Position numbers and translations under genes: made by a program
Notes under the pieces: generated by a model
Databases searched by the model: none
The model's input: only the letters and a program-made list of their open reading frames with translations
Told to the model about the DNA's origin: nothing
Origin: Pycnopodia helianthoides
Lineage: Eukaryota; Echinodermata; Asteroidea; Forcipulatida; Asteriidae
DNA: 64,000 nucleotides
Assembly (NCBI GenBank): GCA_032158295.1
Contig: CM063261.1
Span: 4,774,001-4,838,000 of the forward strand
Direction of reading: 5' to 3'
Shown here: piece after piece, positions 54,671 to 64,000 of the stretch
How positions within the stretch are numbered: the first letter of the stretch is position 1
Layout: each line of letters opens with the position of its first letter

Positions 54671-56960
54671 TTGGGGGAAACAATTGGACAGCAAAGCCAC
54701 ACGCCTTATGTCAGATCTTACAAGTTACTGTGGTTCCATTGCAAAATATCCCAGAAGTTTCACTTGATGTTGTTAAATCTCTACAGCTTAGTATAGGTTT
54801 CACTTGATACAAATAATATTATAAATACACTTCCAAATTTGTTACAGTTGCTGTTCATTTTTAAAACTTTGAGAAATGTTGAGAAGAAACCAAACTGCTC
54901 AGTATTCTAAGAGCAAGCACTTCTTCAAAATAGATTTTCATGGTTGTACACCCAGGTACATGTAGTTACAGGAAATATCTTATCTCACCAGGCAAAACCT
55001 CAAAATGTGTATCCTTTTCGACTTCCAAGGAATTGTTTAAGTGCAGGTACAAACAAAAACACTGTAAAGATCAACAGAATAAAGTACATGATGCTCAATT
55101 TATACCATCTGAGGTGAGTTGGTAAGATCTGAGATTACATTTTGCAGGAGGTTTATGTTACTAATCCTCATTAGCATTAATGGATTCGTTCAATTAAAAG
55201 GAAACTTTCAAAGATCTACATGTAGATTAAGAGACAGAGAAAACATATGCTGTGAAATTCCTCCTCCTCAAGGTGACATTTTGCACAAACTGTAAAAGGT
55301 GACCTTGAAACTGTCTGTCACAATGTGTAGTCCCACACCTTGAGTATAAATACACCAGGATGATTTATGGCTTTGAACATAGTTCAATACCACAGTTGTT
55401 ATGGCTGGCCGCTATCAGCTTTCATTCCAGGCCGCTATTGGCTTTCCTTTCCCCCTATGGTGAAACCAACACCAGGCCAGATACCAGAGAAATCAGGAGA
55501 GTATGACAGCTTCATGGCCGGCCGCTAGCGGACATTCCTGGCAAGCTTGTGGATGTATTGATCTCCTGATAAAAGTTGCTGGCTTTCTTGTCATCCCATT
55601 TCAAAAGTGATAGCGGCATGGAGGTCCAACAAGGCCGTGATTGTCTGTCACTTTGATTTGAATCAGAAGGAATCGGCCTCATTAAAATGAGGAAAACTTA
55701 TGGCATTGGTCTCAATTTGAAAAAAACACTATTACAGACATGTATGTTTCCCCTTTAGTTTTTTGTTTTATGTTCTGACATTGACTTGACTGATGTACTG
55801 ATAAATTTAACAACAACTGAAGATGTCGGGTGCCTGTCAGATGTATTACATGCTGCCCCCAGTTCATTTTCAAACACTTTCATATGCACAGGCCTCTTAT
55901 AAGGGGCACACATTTTCCTCTTAGTAAAGGGAACTTCTATGAGTGAATTTTTATTTTTTACGGGAACATTTCAAGGGTACCAAGGCATTGCCAGGTACAT
56001 AGAGGCAATTGCCTCTGTTGTACCTGTCAATTATCGGGACTGATGTACTATGTACTTGCATAGTACTGATTATATTGAATTTCTTCATCCCATTGGTCTG
56101 CTCAAATTTTTCAAAAGCTCACTCAAAAGATGTGAAAATTCCATACATCACCTTTTTATCATGAGAAAGGTTGAATTGCTTTCATCACACAGCTCATAAA
56201 TAATGTTTGGTTACTGCGGCCCACATTATTGAGCAAATTTAAAGATGCTCTGGGAAAATAACCCTTTAAGCATGCTTAATGTAAATTCTATTTGGATTTG
56301 AAGAGAAAGGAACAAGCTTTTGCAAACTGCTTAGCAACCAAAGATATTGAAAAAGTGTCTATGGCCTCCTGTTTTGACTCTATCGGGCATGTTTCTCAAA
56401 GGCTAAGTGTAGCTTCAAGTGAAGTACACTAAGTATGTGGATTCAACCTACCACTCGTTATGTACAGTTTATCCAGCAGTTATTTTACTTCGATTTAAAC
56501 CCGGGCGATAAATAAAAATGTTGGAAGAATGTCCTTGAATTTGCGTGCCAGAATGTTGATTTACAAGGCCAGCTGATCCAAAAAGAAACTTTGCTCTGGG
56601 GACATTAATGTGTTTGGGCTCTGAAACATGAACGTCGTTGAGTCTAACGTGACGTTCAGGCTTTGCTGACAAATGTGTCTGAAAGACAAAATGATCTTTG
56701 AATGATAGTGATCTTTGAAACAAGAAGAAGATGAATAATATGCATGTGTCCAAACCTTTAAAACTTGACTTACTGTATGGGGAGTTGCAATCCCCTGACT
56801 TCAAAGTTGTATCTTGTTGTGTTGTTCAATAAGAAAACACAAACAAATCCATAATGTTGTGGAGACTTTTGCTTTTGTTCTTTTTAGAATAATTAAACTG
56901 ATTAACTTTGATGAGTAATGCATTCAAAACTATATTTTTCTGCAAAATGCCATGATTGTT
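54671..56960. other. PDZ gene intron 1; scattered repeat pieces
   Basis: 55380-55560 has GGCCGCTA three times (CTGGCCGCTAT, AGGCCGCTATTGG, GGCCGGCCGCTAGCGG). 55880-56030 is a diverged repeat Q (CACAGGCCTCTTATAAGGGG, GGCAATTGCCTCTGTTGTAC). 56310-56390 is a piece of repeat R. No exon recognised. Confidence 0.45.
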
Positions 56961-57193
56961 TAATTTTGGGTTTAACAAAGACAACTTGACTAGAGCAGGA
57001 CTTGAACGTGCGGCCTCCGGAGTAACTTGCAGGTGCTCTACCAACTGAGCTATCTAAGCCCTATGTTGGCGGTCTCCCTATTTTGTCAGTATCCTTGTTC
57101 GGGGTAGCTGCTAGTCAGAAGCCATTCAACCTGTAAAGTCTGCCATATATCCAGGGATTACACCCAAGTTTACGATACAACCTGGGAAGCGGC
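56961..57193 (-). repeat. SINE-2, near-full, inverted
   Basis: On the minus strand: CCAGGTTGTATCGTAAACTT, GGGAGACCGCCAACATAGGG, TAGCTCAGTTGGTAGAGC, box B with CGTTCAAGTCC, then AGTTGTCTTTGTTAAACCC. Confidence 0.8.
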
Positions 57194-57430
57194 AGCAGAA
57201 GGATTACCTTAAGGGGATGCGACTTTTTATTTTGAATGATACATGTATTGTGTACATGTACATATATTTTTCTGCTATTCAACAGCTTTTTGAAATTGGG
57301 CGGGCCCAGAATGATTTGTAACTGGGCAATGTTCACCCACCCTCCTCAGGCTTATGTAAATCTAGTCAAAGGATGCTGTGAGGATTTTAAAGCTTGTGCA
57401 ATTTAAGCCACATGCTGGACAAGTAGCACA

Positions 57431-57830
57431 TAAGGCCCCCCCAAAAAAGGGTTCTGTTTCCGGTTCCCCGACCGACCCTAGTTTTACGCTGCGACCCTAA
57501 ACTTTTTATTCGGCCTTAAAAAACGGGGGAAAACGGAAAAAAACGGGGGAAAACAGGAAAAAACGGGGGAAAACGGGAAAAAAACGGGGGGGGTGGGGGG
57601 AGGGGGGGAAATGTGTGAAGCGCATTCCATGGGCTTGCGCAATCTGCAGATTGCGCACATTTTTGCAAAATCGGCCGCTTGAACTGCCAATCTAAAGAGC
57701 ACAAACTGAAGATTGCGCACAATTTTGCCTAATTCGTTGTGCAAATCCGTTGATTGCGCTCAACACATGAACGATCGTCATTTTTAAATGACATGTAATC
57801 GGAAACAGAACCCTTTTTTGGGGGGCCTAA
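57431..57830. mobile_element. MITE-M, long ends, TAA target duplication
   Basis: TAA|GGCCCCCCCAAAAAAGGG, TTCTGTTTCCG at the left and CGGAAACAGAA, CCCTTTTTTGGGGGGCC|TAA at the right: about 30 bp of nearly perfect inverted repeat. Inside at 57525-57612, units of AAAACGGGGGAAAACGG recur four to five times. Then AATCTGCAGATTGCGCACAT and related TTGCGCA motifs. Non-coding. Confidence 0.85.
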
Positions 57831-57858
57831 GGAAAAGTGCAATGAGATGACCCTTACA

Positions 57859-58297
57859 TTAAAGGTGGGATCATAGATTGGTTTTTGTCAACGTAATGCT
57901 GGTTTGTAGGCCAAATTATCAATAAAGATGCAATAAAAGTCAACTGGTAATTTTCGAGCTGAATACAGTTTGTACTTGTCAAGAAAACAGCCCAAAACTA
58001 TATTTTCATCAGGAACGCCGAATCCATTCACGATTAGCTAGATGACAGTGGGTACCAACTGCGTCTCTGGCCGCAGCATTCGTGACCGCACTCCACAGTA
58101 ATTTGAATTTTCGGTCAACCCTCAGAAAGCTGAGAAAAGATTCAATGCATGAATCGTTTCCAAGATTCAAATGTTTTTGGGTGAAAAATTATTCAAACCA
58201 TATTACTCCAAAGGAAATCCTTTCTCAAAATAGTTTATATCAACAGCGGCAGTGCTTCATACCAAGTATGTTTATTAATCTATGACCCTACCTTTAA
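57859..58297 (+). mobile_element. MITE-E, copy 2 (full)
   Basis: TTAAAGGTGGGATCATAGAT at the left and AATCTATGACCCTACCTTTAA at the right, with TTAA flanks. Inside: GTTTTTGTCAACGTAATGCT, GACAGTGGGTACCAACTGCG and CAACAGCGGCAGTGCTTC. Confidence 0.85.
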
Positions 58298-58390
58298 ATA
58301 CTTGGGCAGAGTCTTTACGTTAGATTTATTGGCATGTACTGGTAACTGACAGACTCTTTCAATTGCCTGTCTCTTGACTATCCTCCAGTG

Positions 58391-58453
58391 CAATTCTTTT
58401 GAGTGTAAATCTTTTGAGTGCAATTCTTTTGAGTGTAATTCTTTTGAGTGTAG
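58391..58453. repeat. 16-17-bp minisatellite, four units
   Basis: CAATTCTTTTGAGTGTAA repeated four times with small changes. Confidence 0.9.
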
Positions 58454-59020
58454 TGTTCAATGGATTCCATACAGTTTCACAATGCAGTAAAAACATCTGC
58501 TCGTAATTCAAATTAGTTTCAATTATGGATTAGTTGTGTGCAGTGTGAAAGATAATGGACAATGAAGTTATTCACTGGGAAATTGTTGACGAATACAAAC
58601 ATTTTTCAAGAATAGTTAAAAACCAATCATGGTGAGTTTTCTTTATTTTTTTTGTTTTGTATTTAACAAGAATAAGAGGGAATAGTTAACTGAACTTGTG
58701 CATGACCTAAGTATTATGTTTTGGAAAAATCATGTTCCAAGTGGACGTTTGGATCCACTATGTTTCATGAAGGTGCCAAGATTCGTTTCAACTTCTTTGG
58801 CGCCAGGATGTACATGTACTAAATCAATTCTGAGGTCATCTAGTTACTTTTTATACAGATTATAGACTGTGACAGTTTGTTGTAAAGTACGTACATCGTC
58901 CAAATACAGTTTACTTGACTAAGTATGTTAGTGACTAATTTAGCCAGACACCCTTTTTTGAAATTTTGGGTTAAAAACTCATTGTTCACTGAACAGAGAA
59001 ATTGTTGGCCTGACACCACT
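58454..59020. other. No gene or repeat recognised
   Basis: AT-rich DNA without visible structure between the minisatellite and MITE-G. Confidence 0.5.
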
Positions 59021-59214
59021 GGGCCTAATTTCATAGAGCTGCTTTTAAGCACAAAAAGTAGCTAAGCACAACAAAATTATGCTTACCAGAATAAGGTACC
59101 AGCCAAACTACCATATCACATGTACAATTTGTGAGTGGTATCCTGCTCATTTCTGCTTAGCAGGCAATTGTTAAGCAATATTTTTTGCTTAAGCAGCGCT
59201 ATGAAATTGGGCCC
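59021..59214. mobile_element. MITE-G, copy 5
   Basis: GGGCCTAATTTCATAGAGCT and AGCGCTATGAAATTGGGCCC ends, with TTTTAAGCACAAAAAGTAGC and GCAATATTTTTTGCTTAAGC inside. Confidence 0.85.
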
Positions 59215-59384
59215 AGAAGAGAACCTGGCATGGTATGGTATTACACAGAATGATTTCCGCATTCAGATGGTTAACCACACATTCTTTGGGTTTAGTGGTT
59301 CACCTTTTATTATGATGCACTGTACCAACAATGAAGCTGATATGTCAATCAATTCCCCCTGCTTTGTCCTCAATGGATGGACTA

Positions 59385-59585
59385 TGAGGTCATTCAGACA
59401 CAGTACTAAAGTCGGTTATAAGGCTGTTTTAACTCATTCGGGTTTAACTTTGTGTGTCTGAACGCTCTTAAAACTTAACCAAATCAGGTGGAACCCGAAT
59501 GAGTTAAATCGGTCTGCAAGGGTGGTTTAGCGCTAAACCACTTTGGGTTGATCTTTTAGCACGGTTTGTGGACAGAATGAAGTTT
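59385..59585. mobile_element. Repeat S, copy 2
   Basis: TTCAGACACAGTACTAAAGT, CGGTTATAAGGCTGTTTTAA and GGGTTTAACTTTGTGTGTCT, then GGTTTAGCGCTAAACCAC (a perfect 18-bp palindrome). Matches parts of 41760-42275 in reverse order. Confidence 0.6.
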
Positions 59586-61022
59586 TCCCCCTTATATTAA
59601 AAGAACTTTTAAGATTACTAAAAATCCAACATTTTCATTAATTTTTTTTCAAGATTCTGGTATCTACCCAGAGTGGTGTTCATGTGTTTTCTGGACCCTG
59701 TTTATAATGTGGAAGCACGTCATTGCATTTTTTAATTATCGAGAATAAATAAGTTGGAAACCCATTTTTTAGCATTGGGACAGCCTGTGTACGTCTAGAG
59801 GTTGTCTAACACCTTGACTTTTTGAATGCATTTTGGTAGATGGATAAAGCACCTGACCTCCCTCCATGGATAGAGTGATCCCAACCCTTTTTGTCAACCA
59901 AACCGTTGCTGTACACTCTTTTTAACCTTCTCATTTGAACAAACTTGTCAGTAAATCCTACTGTAAGACCGGTTGAATTAACCCAATAGCACCATGGCTC
60001 TACAACAACAAACTGTGTTTCATAGTTGGTCCATTTCAACCACACAAGGCAAGATCTCTCACAAATTGCTCGTTCATTGCAAAGTACACAAATAAAACAT
60101 GCTTTCTTCAAAGGGAAATGGAATGAAGTCGTTTTGGAGAAGTTTAGTCCAAGCAAAACACTGTGTTTGACCAAGGTCCTTGCTCTAAGGTTTGACCATG
60201 TATGCTTACACTGTCCATGGAGGTAGCACTGTCATAACATTCATAACTTACTAAACTCAAACAACAGAGGGCGCAATCATACATGCAGTTTTGTTTTAAC
60301 TTCACTGTTCGAGTGGATCCTGCATTGTACATGAACACTGTTAACTTATTCACACCAAACTACATCAGTTCACACACTTGTACAACCTACATTTTACAGT
60401 AATTTGTCTGGGTTGATAAAGTACTGTATGGATGAAATGAATGAATAAATTGAATTTTATTTACTTATTTTGTGACCAAAAAGACAGATTACTTGCATGT
60501 TTAATTAAAACAGAAGGTGTAACATGGACTTAAAATTATGATTAAGAACAAAATTAATAATTTCAAAAATACTTAAATTATTTAATCTGAATCACTACTG
60601 TACATGTCCATTGATTGTGTTTTGTGCAGTGAAATCTTAACCAATGCATAACAAACGGTTTGTTCAGATACGTACAAATTTACATTTTTATATTATAACA
60701 GGGTGAAATACTTGTTCAAATTTCACAAAAATAGCACAAATTGTAAAGAATGTCTGGGTGATATAAATTTGGAAAAGTTAATACCAGTTTAAGCTGGGTG
60801 GGAAAAAAATTCTTAATAAACCATTTTTCTGGAACATTTTTTTTTTCTTGAACATTTTTTTTTATTCACAAGATGTTAAGTTTCTTTAATTATATCTAGT
60901 CCTCTTTTTGCAGTGTGACAGTGTTATTTGAAGAAAGAAATTGTGAAAAGCTTGGTAACCTCATTTCAACACTTATCAACCTTGTACAGTACTAACTTAT
61001 GTTAAACAAATTAGTAATTCCT
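59586..61022. other. No gene recognised
   Basis: AT-rich. A 122-codon minus-strand frame at 59806-60174 has no recognised domain and starts in no good context. Confidence 0.5.
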
Positions 61023-61444
61023 TTAACGTAAGGTCATAGATTTGGTTTTGTCAACCTAATGCTGATGTATAGGCCAAATTGTCAATAAAATAAGTCAAGT
61101 GTGAAAGTTTCAGCTGAATACAGTCTACTTGTTAAGAAAACAGCAAAAAACTGTCAAGGTATTTTCCTCAAGAACATGGAATCCACACGTTCAGTGAGGT
61201 GATGGGTGCAGCATTCACAACAGGACACCATGTATAATCTGCATCTTGCCTTGAGGCGAGTTTTAGAGATTCAAATCTGACATACTTTTATTGATTTCAA
61301 ATCAACGGGGCATTTCACTCAGGCGGAATAATTTTGCTGGATGCTAATCCACCTTACAATCTTTTTAACAAATTTATAAGCTTTCAGAGAGAAATTACAC
61401 CATTTTTGTTCAGGGTCATTACCATAGTATGACCCTTACTTTAA
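61023..61444 (+). mobile_element. MITE-E, copy 3
   Basis: TTAACGTAAGGTCATAGATT and AGTATGACCCTTACTTTAA, with TTAA flanks. GGTTTTGTCAACCTAATGCT and GGGCATTTCACTCAGGCGGA inside match the other E copies. Confidence 0.8.
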
Positions 61445-62919
61445 GAGCTTAAAACAGATCATTTCAATCGATGATTGAGCCTATTACTACCACGCGCCAC
61501 ATTGATTCACGGCGAGAAACAAGTTTTATTTGCTCAGCCAAGGATAACGTTAAAACCCCCTTGCATCCAGAATTCTTCAGTGTAGAAAAGCCGGCATGCC
61601 ACACATACCAAACTTGTTTGCCATGGTGTAGGGAGTACGTGTTGGAACAGCCAGGGAGCAGAGATTCTTCAGGGCATGTTGGTCCATTCGCCTGGATGAT
61701 GTATGCTGAATAATCTGATAACCTCATTCTCGGTTGGTTTATTACATAATCAGTCACAATTTCATCGGTTCTACTGCCAAGATCTGTAAGGCCACACACC
61801 TCTCACATTAAATACGGCCATTGAACGTGTGTTTGTGTGCTCTCCCAGTACTAGGAAATTGTATGGTTTTTTTAATACATTGCCTGCTCATACATTAGTA
61901 GCATCAACAAGACAACAATACATTAACCCCTGGTAAGCCATCGATGCTTCGCTGAAGCAAAACACTTGCATCCATTCACTCCGTGCTCGGATCACTGTAT
62001 TGACTTTGCTCACCTTTTGAAAACATTTGTTTTCGGGGCAGCCGCATCTCCGGACCCGGTTGACGCCCACCTTTTCACTGGGATCACCCTCTTGTTGTCA
62101 GTCTCCACGAAATTCACCAAGGTGCAGTGGATTGATGCATACATGTAGTAGAACCACAGGATCGGTGTAGTAAGTAATTTCAACCGTGTGGCTGTGATGT
62201 TTCTCTGATGCCGGCTAATTCACTGCCGGTGAGGGTCAGTGTAATTAAAAACCGGAGAATTCAATCAGCCCATCTGTGGTGACATTGAGGCAACTGCTCA
62301 TTTAGAATCGCGATAGTGGCCCATCCTGCATTTGTAGTCCTGGCCTGCGGAATTGTTGTTGTTTTTTTTTAGATACCTGGAGTTGTTTGTGCGCTAATAG
62401 TTGGTACCAGCATAATTCTCCGGGATTGGAATTTTTGTTGTGTTGAGCATTGTGTTGGAGTCTTGATACAGACATTCTTACTATTTGCAATAGAGGTAAG
62501 TACACATAAAAGATTTGGAGTATACTGTGTGTGCACTGTGTTATGTACATGTACATCCATAGACTTTCTCTATGGTACATCAAACCATTAGTTATGAATT
62601 CTTGGGATGTGTGTACTTGTGGGGTTTGTGATGGTTATATATCAAATTCTTTCAGACATGTCCGATGCTCTGTTGAATAATCTCTTCATGCGGGAAGTGG
62701 TGGGTCTGAAAAGAGCCAGTTAGTTTATTCTTAACATTTTGACTTAGTGTGCTTCTTCTTCTTCCAGTGGAGTCACTGGAGTGGTCACATTTTTGTTAAA
62801 GTGAGGATAAATTTCAATGTGTTGGCGAGCTTGAGTGGTGTGCAGCGTGGTGAAAATAAACTCACTGTTGCAATTGATACAAAGTGTGCAAGTAATTAAA
62901 AGAAGAAACCTGATGCTTT
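61445..62919. other. No gene recognised; some balanced-GC frames
   Basis: 61471-61713 (plus) and 61464-61799 (minus) are open and less AT-rich than their surroundings, but show no domain, no consistent splice boundaries and no family I know. A plus-strand exon of the PDZ gene here cannot be ruled out. Confidence 0.35.
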
Positions 62920-63310
62920 GTTTTTGAAAGGCCAAAGGGCACCAAGGCCTTTTTCACCCTGTTGAAGGGCACCTGTACATGTATGAGGAAATTGTAAATT
63001 TCTTTGGAAATATCTCAAAGGGCACCAAGGCAGTGACAATAGACCCTTCCCGTGAAATATGTTAATTACATTCACGCATGTGTACAGACGCTGCTGGTTG
63101 GCGAACGCCATAGAGTTGTACACAAGGCAGAGGCACAAACGCGTGTGCGTCACGCCACCATCAGTCCCATGCAAAAAGGCGCGATGTTCACTCATTTTGC
63201 CAACCAGTAGAGAGAGTGCGCACGCACGATGTTCAATTTGCATATTTCATGGGAAGGGTCTATTGGGGTATTGGATGCAATTGCCTCCGTTGCCTCCATG
63301 AGGTATCAGG
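62920..63310. repeat. Repeat Q relative, split by a MITE
   Basis: GGGCACCAAGGC occurs twice (about 62938 and 63020) before the break at 63037. After it, GCAATTGCCTCCGTTGCCTC and CATGAGGTATCAGGCCTGTG finish the repeat, as in 55980-56030. Confidence 0.6.
63037..63265. mobile_element. MITE with 25-bp ends, nested in repeat Q
   Basis: CAATAGACCCTTCCCGTGAA, ATATG at the left mirrors CATATTTCATGGGAAGGGTC, TATTG at the right with one mismatch. Inner arms CTGCTGGTTGGCGAA / TTTTGCCAACCAGTAG and GCGTGTGCGTCACGC also fold. Confidence 0.8.
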
Positions 63311-64000
63311 CCTGTGCTTGTTTCATGAGGAAGAGTACAAATAATGTATCACCTTGGCTCTGAAAGAATACAAGGGACAGTTTACCCAAAAGCTTCAATA
63401 CAGGACTATTTCAAGCATTCCGAGCACATTTTTACAACAATGATCAGCTTTTTTGAAAGGCCAACATGAAGAATTGGTTCTCAAGATCTTTACTTTATTT
63501 TTGAAAGAAAAGCAGAGTTTTGACAGTACATATGTATAGATGGATTCCTGTAGAAATGGCCCAAGAACTAAATGATAACAGTGACAGAAAAAAGCCTGCA
63601 GTTCTTTTCAGGATAATTTTAAAACTAAAAGTATTGTACAATTTTATACAGTGTGTAGCATTTTAAACAAGCATGATTCTCTTCTTACTTTAGTCTGATT
63701 TCCGACTTTTTTACCCTCTGAAAAAACAGCAAAATTTGTATTAAAAAGCCTCAAAAGTCTATTAAAGCCTACATGTACCATAAGTATGTGTACTTCTCAG
63801 TCCTTGTACTCAATAAAATTTCCCAACCTTTTTTCCCCAAGGGCCAAATATCATGTCTGATAAAAAACAGACATGTTGCTGGTATAGATAACAAAACTAT
63901 CATTGAAATGTGAAATCAATTGACGTCCATGAATTTTGAAGGGTTTATTGTTTTGAACCCTAGTACAGTACAGTACATGCACATTCTGTGCACATGTAAA
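63266..64000. other. No gene recognised
   Basis: AT-rich DNA to the end of the window. A short TACAGTACAGTACA run lies near 63963. Confidence 0.5.

Noticed and set aside
59806..60174. 122-codon minus-strand frame
   Set aside because: No known domain, mixed composition and no neighbouring exon signals.
61464..61799. Overlapping open frames on both strands as a further PDZ gene exon
   Set aside because: No PDZ or LIM motif (no G-D-x-I-x-x-I-x-G, no CxxC...HxxC pattern) and no clear acceptor/donor pair; left as undecided DNA.

Overview
This is eukaryotic, intron-rich, AT-leaning genomic DNA. It almost certainly comes from a marine deuterostome invertebrate, and an echinoderm (perhaps a sea star) is my best guess. 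The guess rests on the style of the protein-coding exons and on the dense mix of tRNA-derived SINEs and many families of short inverted-repeat elements. No database search was possible, so the organism call is inference. Nearly all long open frames in the window are chance frames or frames through tandem repeats.

Two conserved genes are supported by exon-level homology. (1) A complete MOB1 (Mats) gene lies on the minus strand: five coding exons at 47440-47427, 19647-19481, 18167-18074, 16632-16499 and 15068-14830. All splice phases close and the joined CDS is 648 nt (215 residues plus stop). The first coding exon has only 14 coding nucleotides (M-S-F-L-F, last codon split) and is followed by a 27.8-kb intron. 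(2) The first coding exon of a PDZ-domain gene, probably PDZ-LIM (ALP/Enigma class), lies on the plus strand at 51180-51275, and its next exons are beyond the window. The two genes are divergent, with start codons about 3.7 kb apart. A degraded-looking two-exon gene of a multicopy invertebrate family, with a tesmin-like cysteine-rich motif and an acidic C-terminus, is nested on the same strand inside MOB1 intron 1 (25298-24524).

Layout: 1-14829 holds a perfect 694-bp direct repeat, SINEs, foldback elements and two minisatellites downstream of MOB1. 14830-19647 holds MOB1 exons 5 to 2; intron 3 is filled by an 87-bp minisatellite. 19648-47426 is MOB1 intron 1, a thick layer of SINEs and MITEs, many nested in each other. 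47427-51275 is the divergent promoter interval, with one MITE and a strong G-rich tract near the PDZ gene. 51276-64000 is the first intron of the PDZ gene (or beyond), again mainly repeats.

The repeats fall into definable groups. MITEs A-E are flanked by TTAA and begin AGG or nearly so (piggyBac/Kolobok-like target). Families H, K, L and M have GGCC-starting ends with 3-bp TWA-like flanks (Harbinger-like). Family G has GGGCCCAATTTCATA ends. Element Pal carries a 165-bp near-perfect palindrome. There are three tRNA-derived SINE families: SINE-1, SINE-2 (with an unusual leader upstream of the tRNA-like part) and SINE-3. Letters are labels local to this report.
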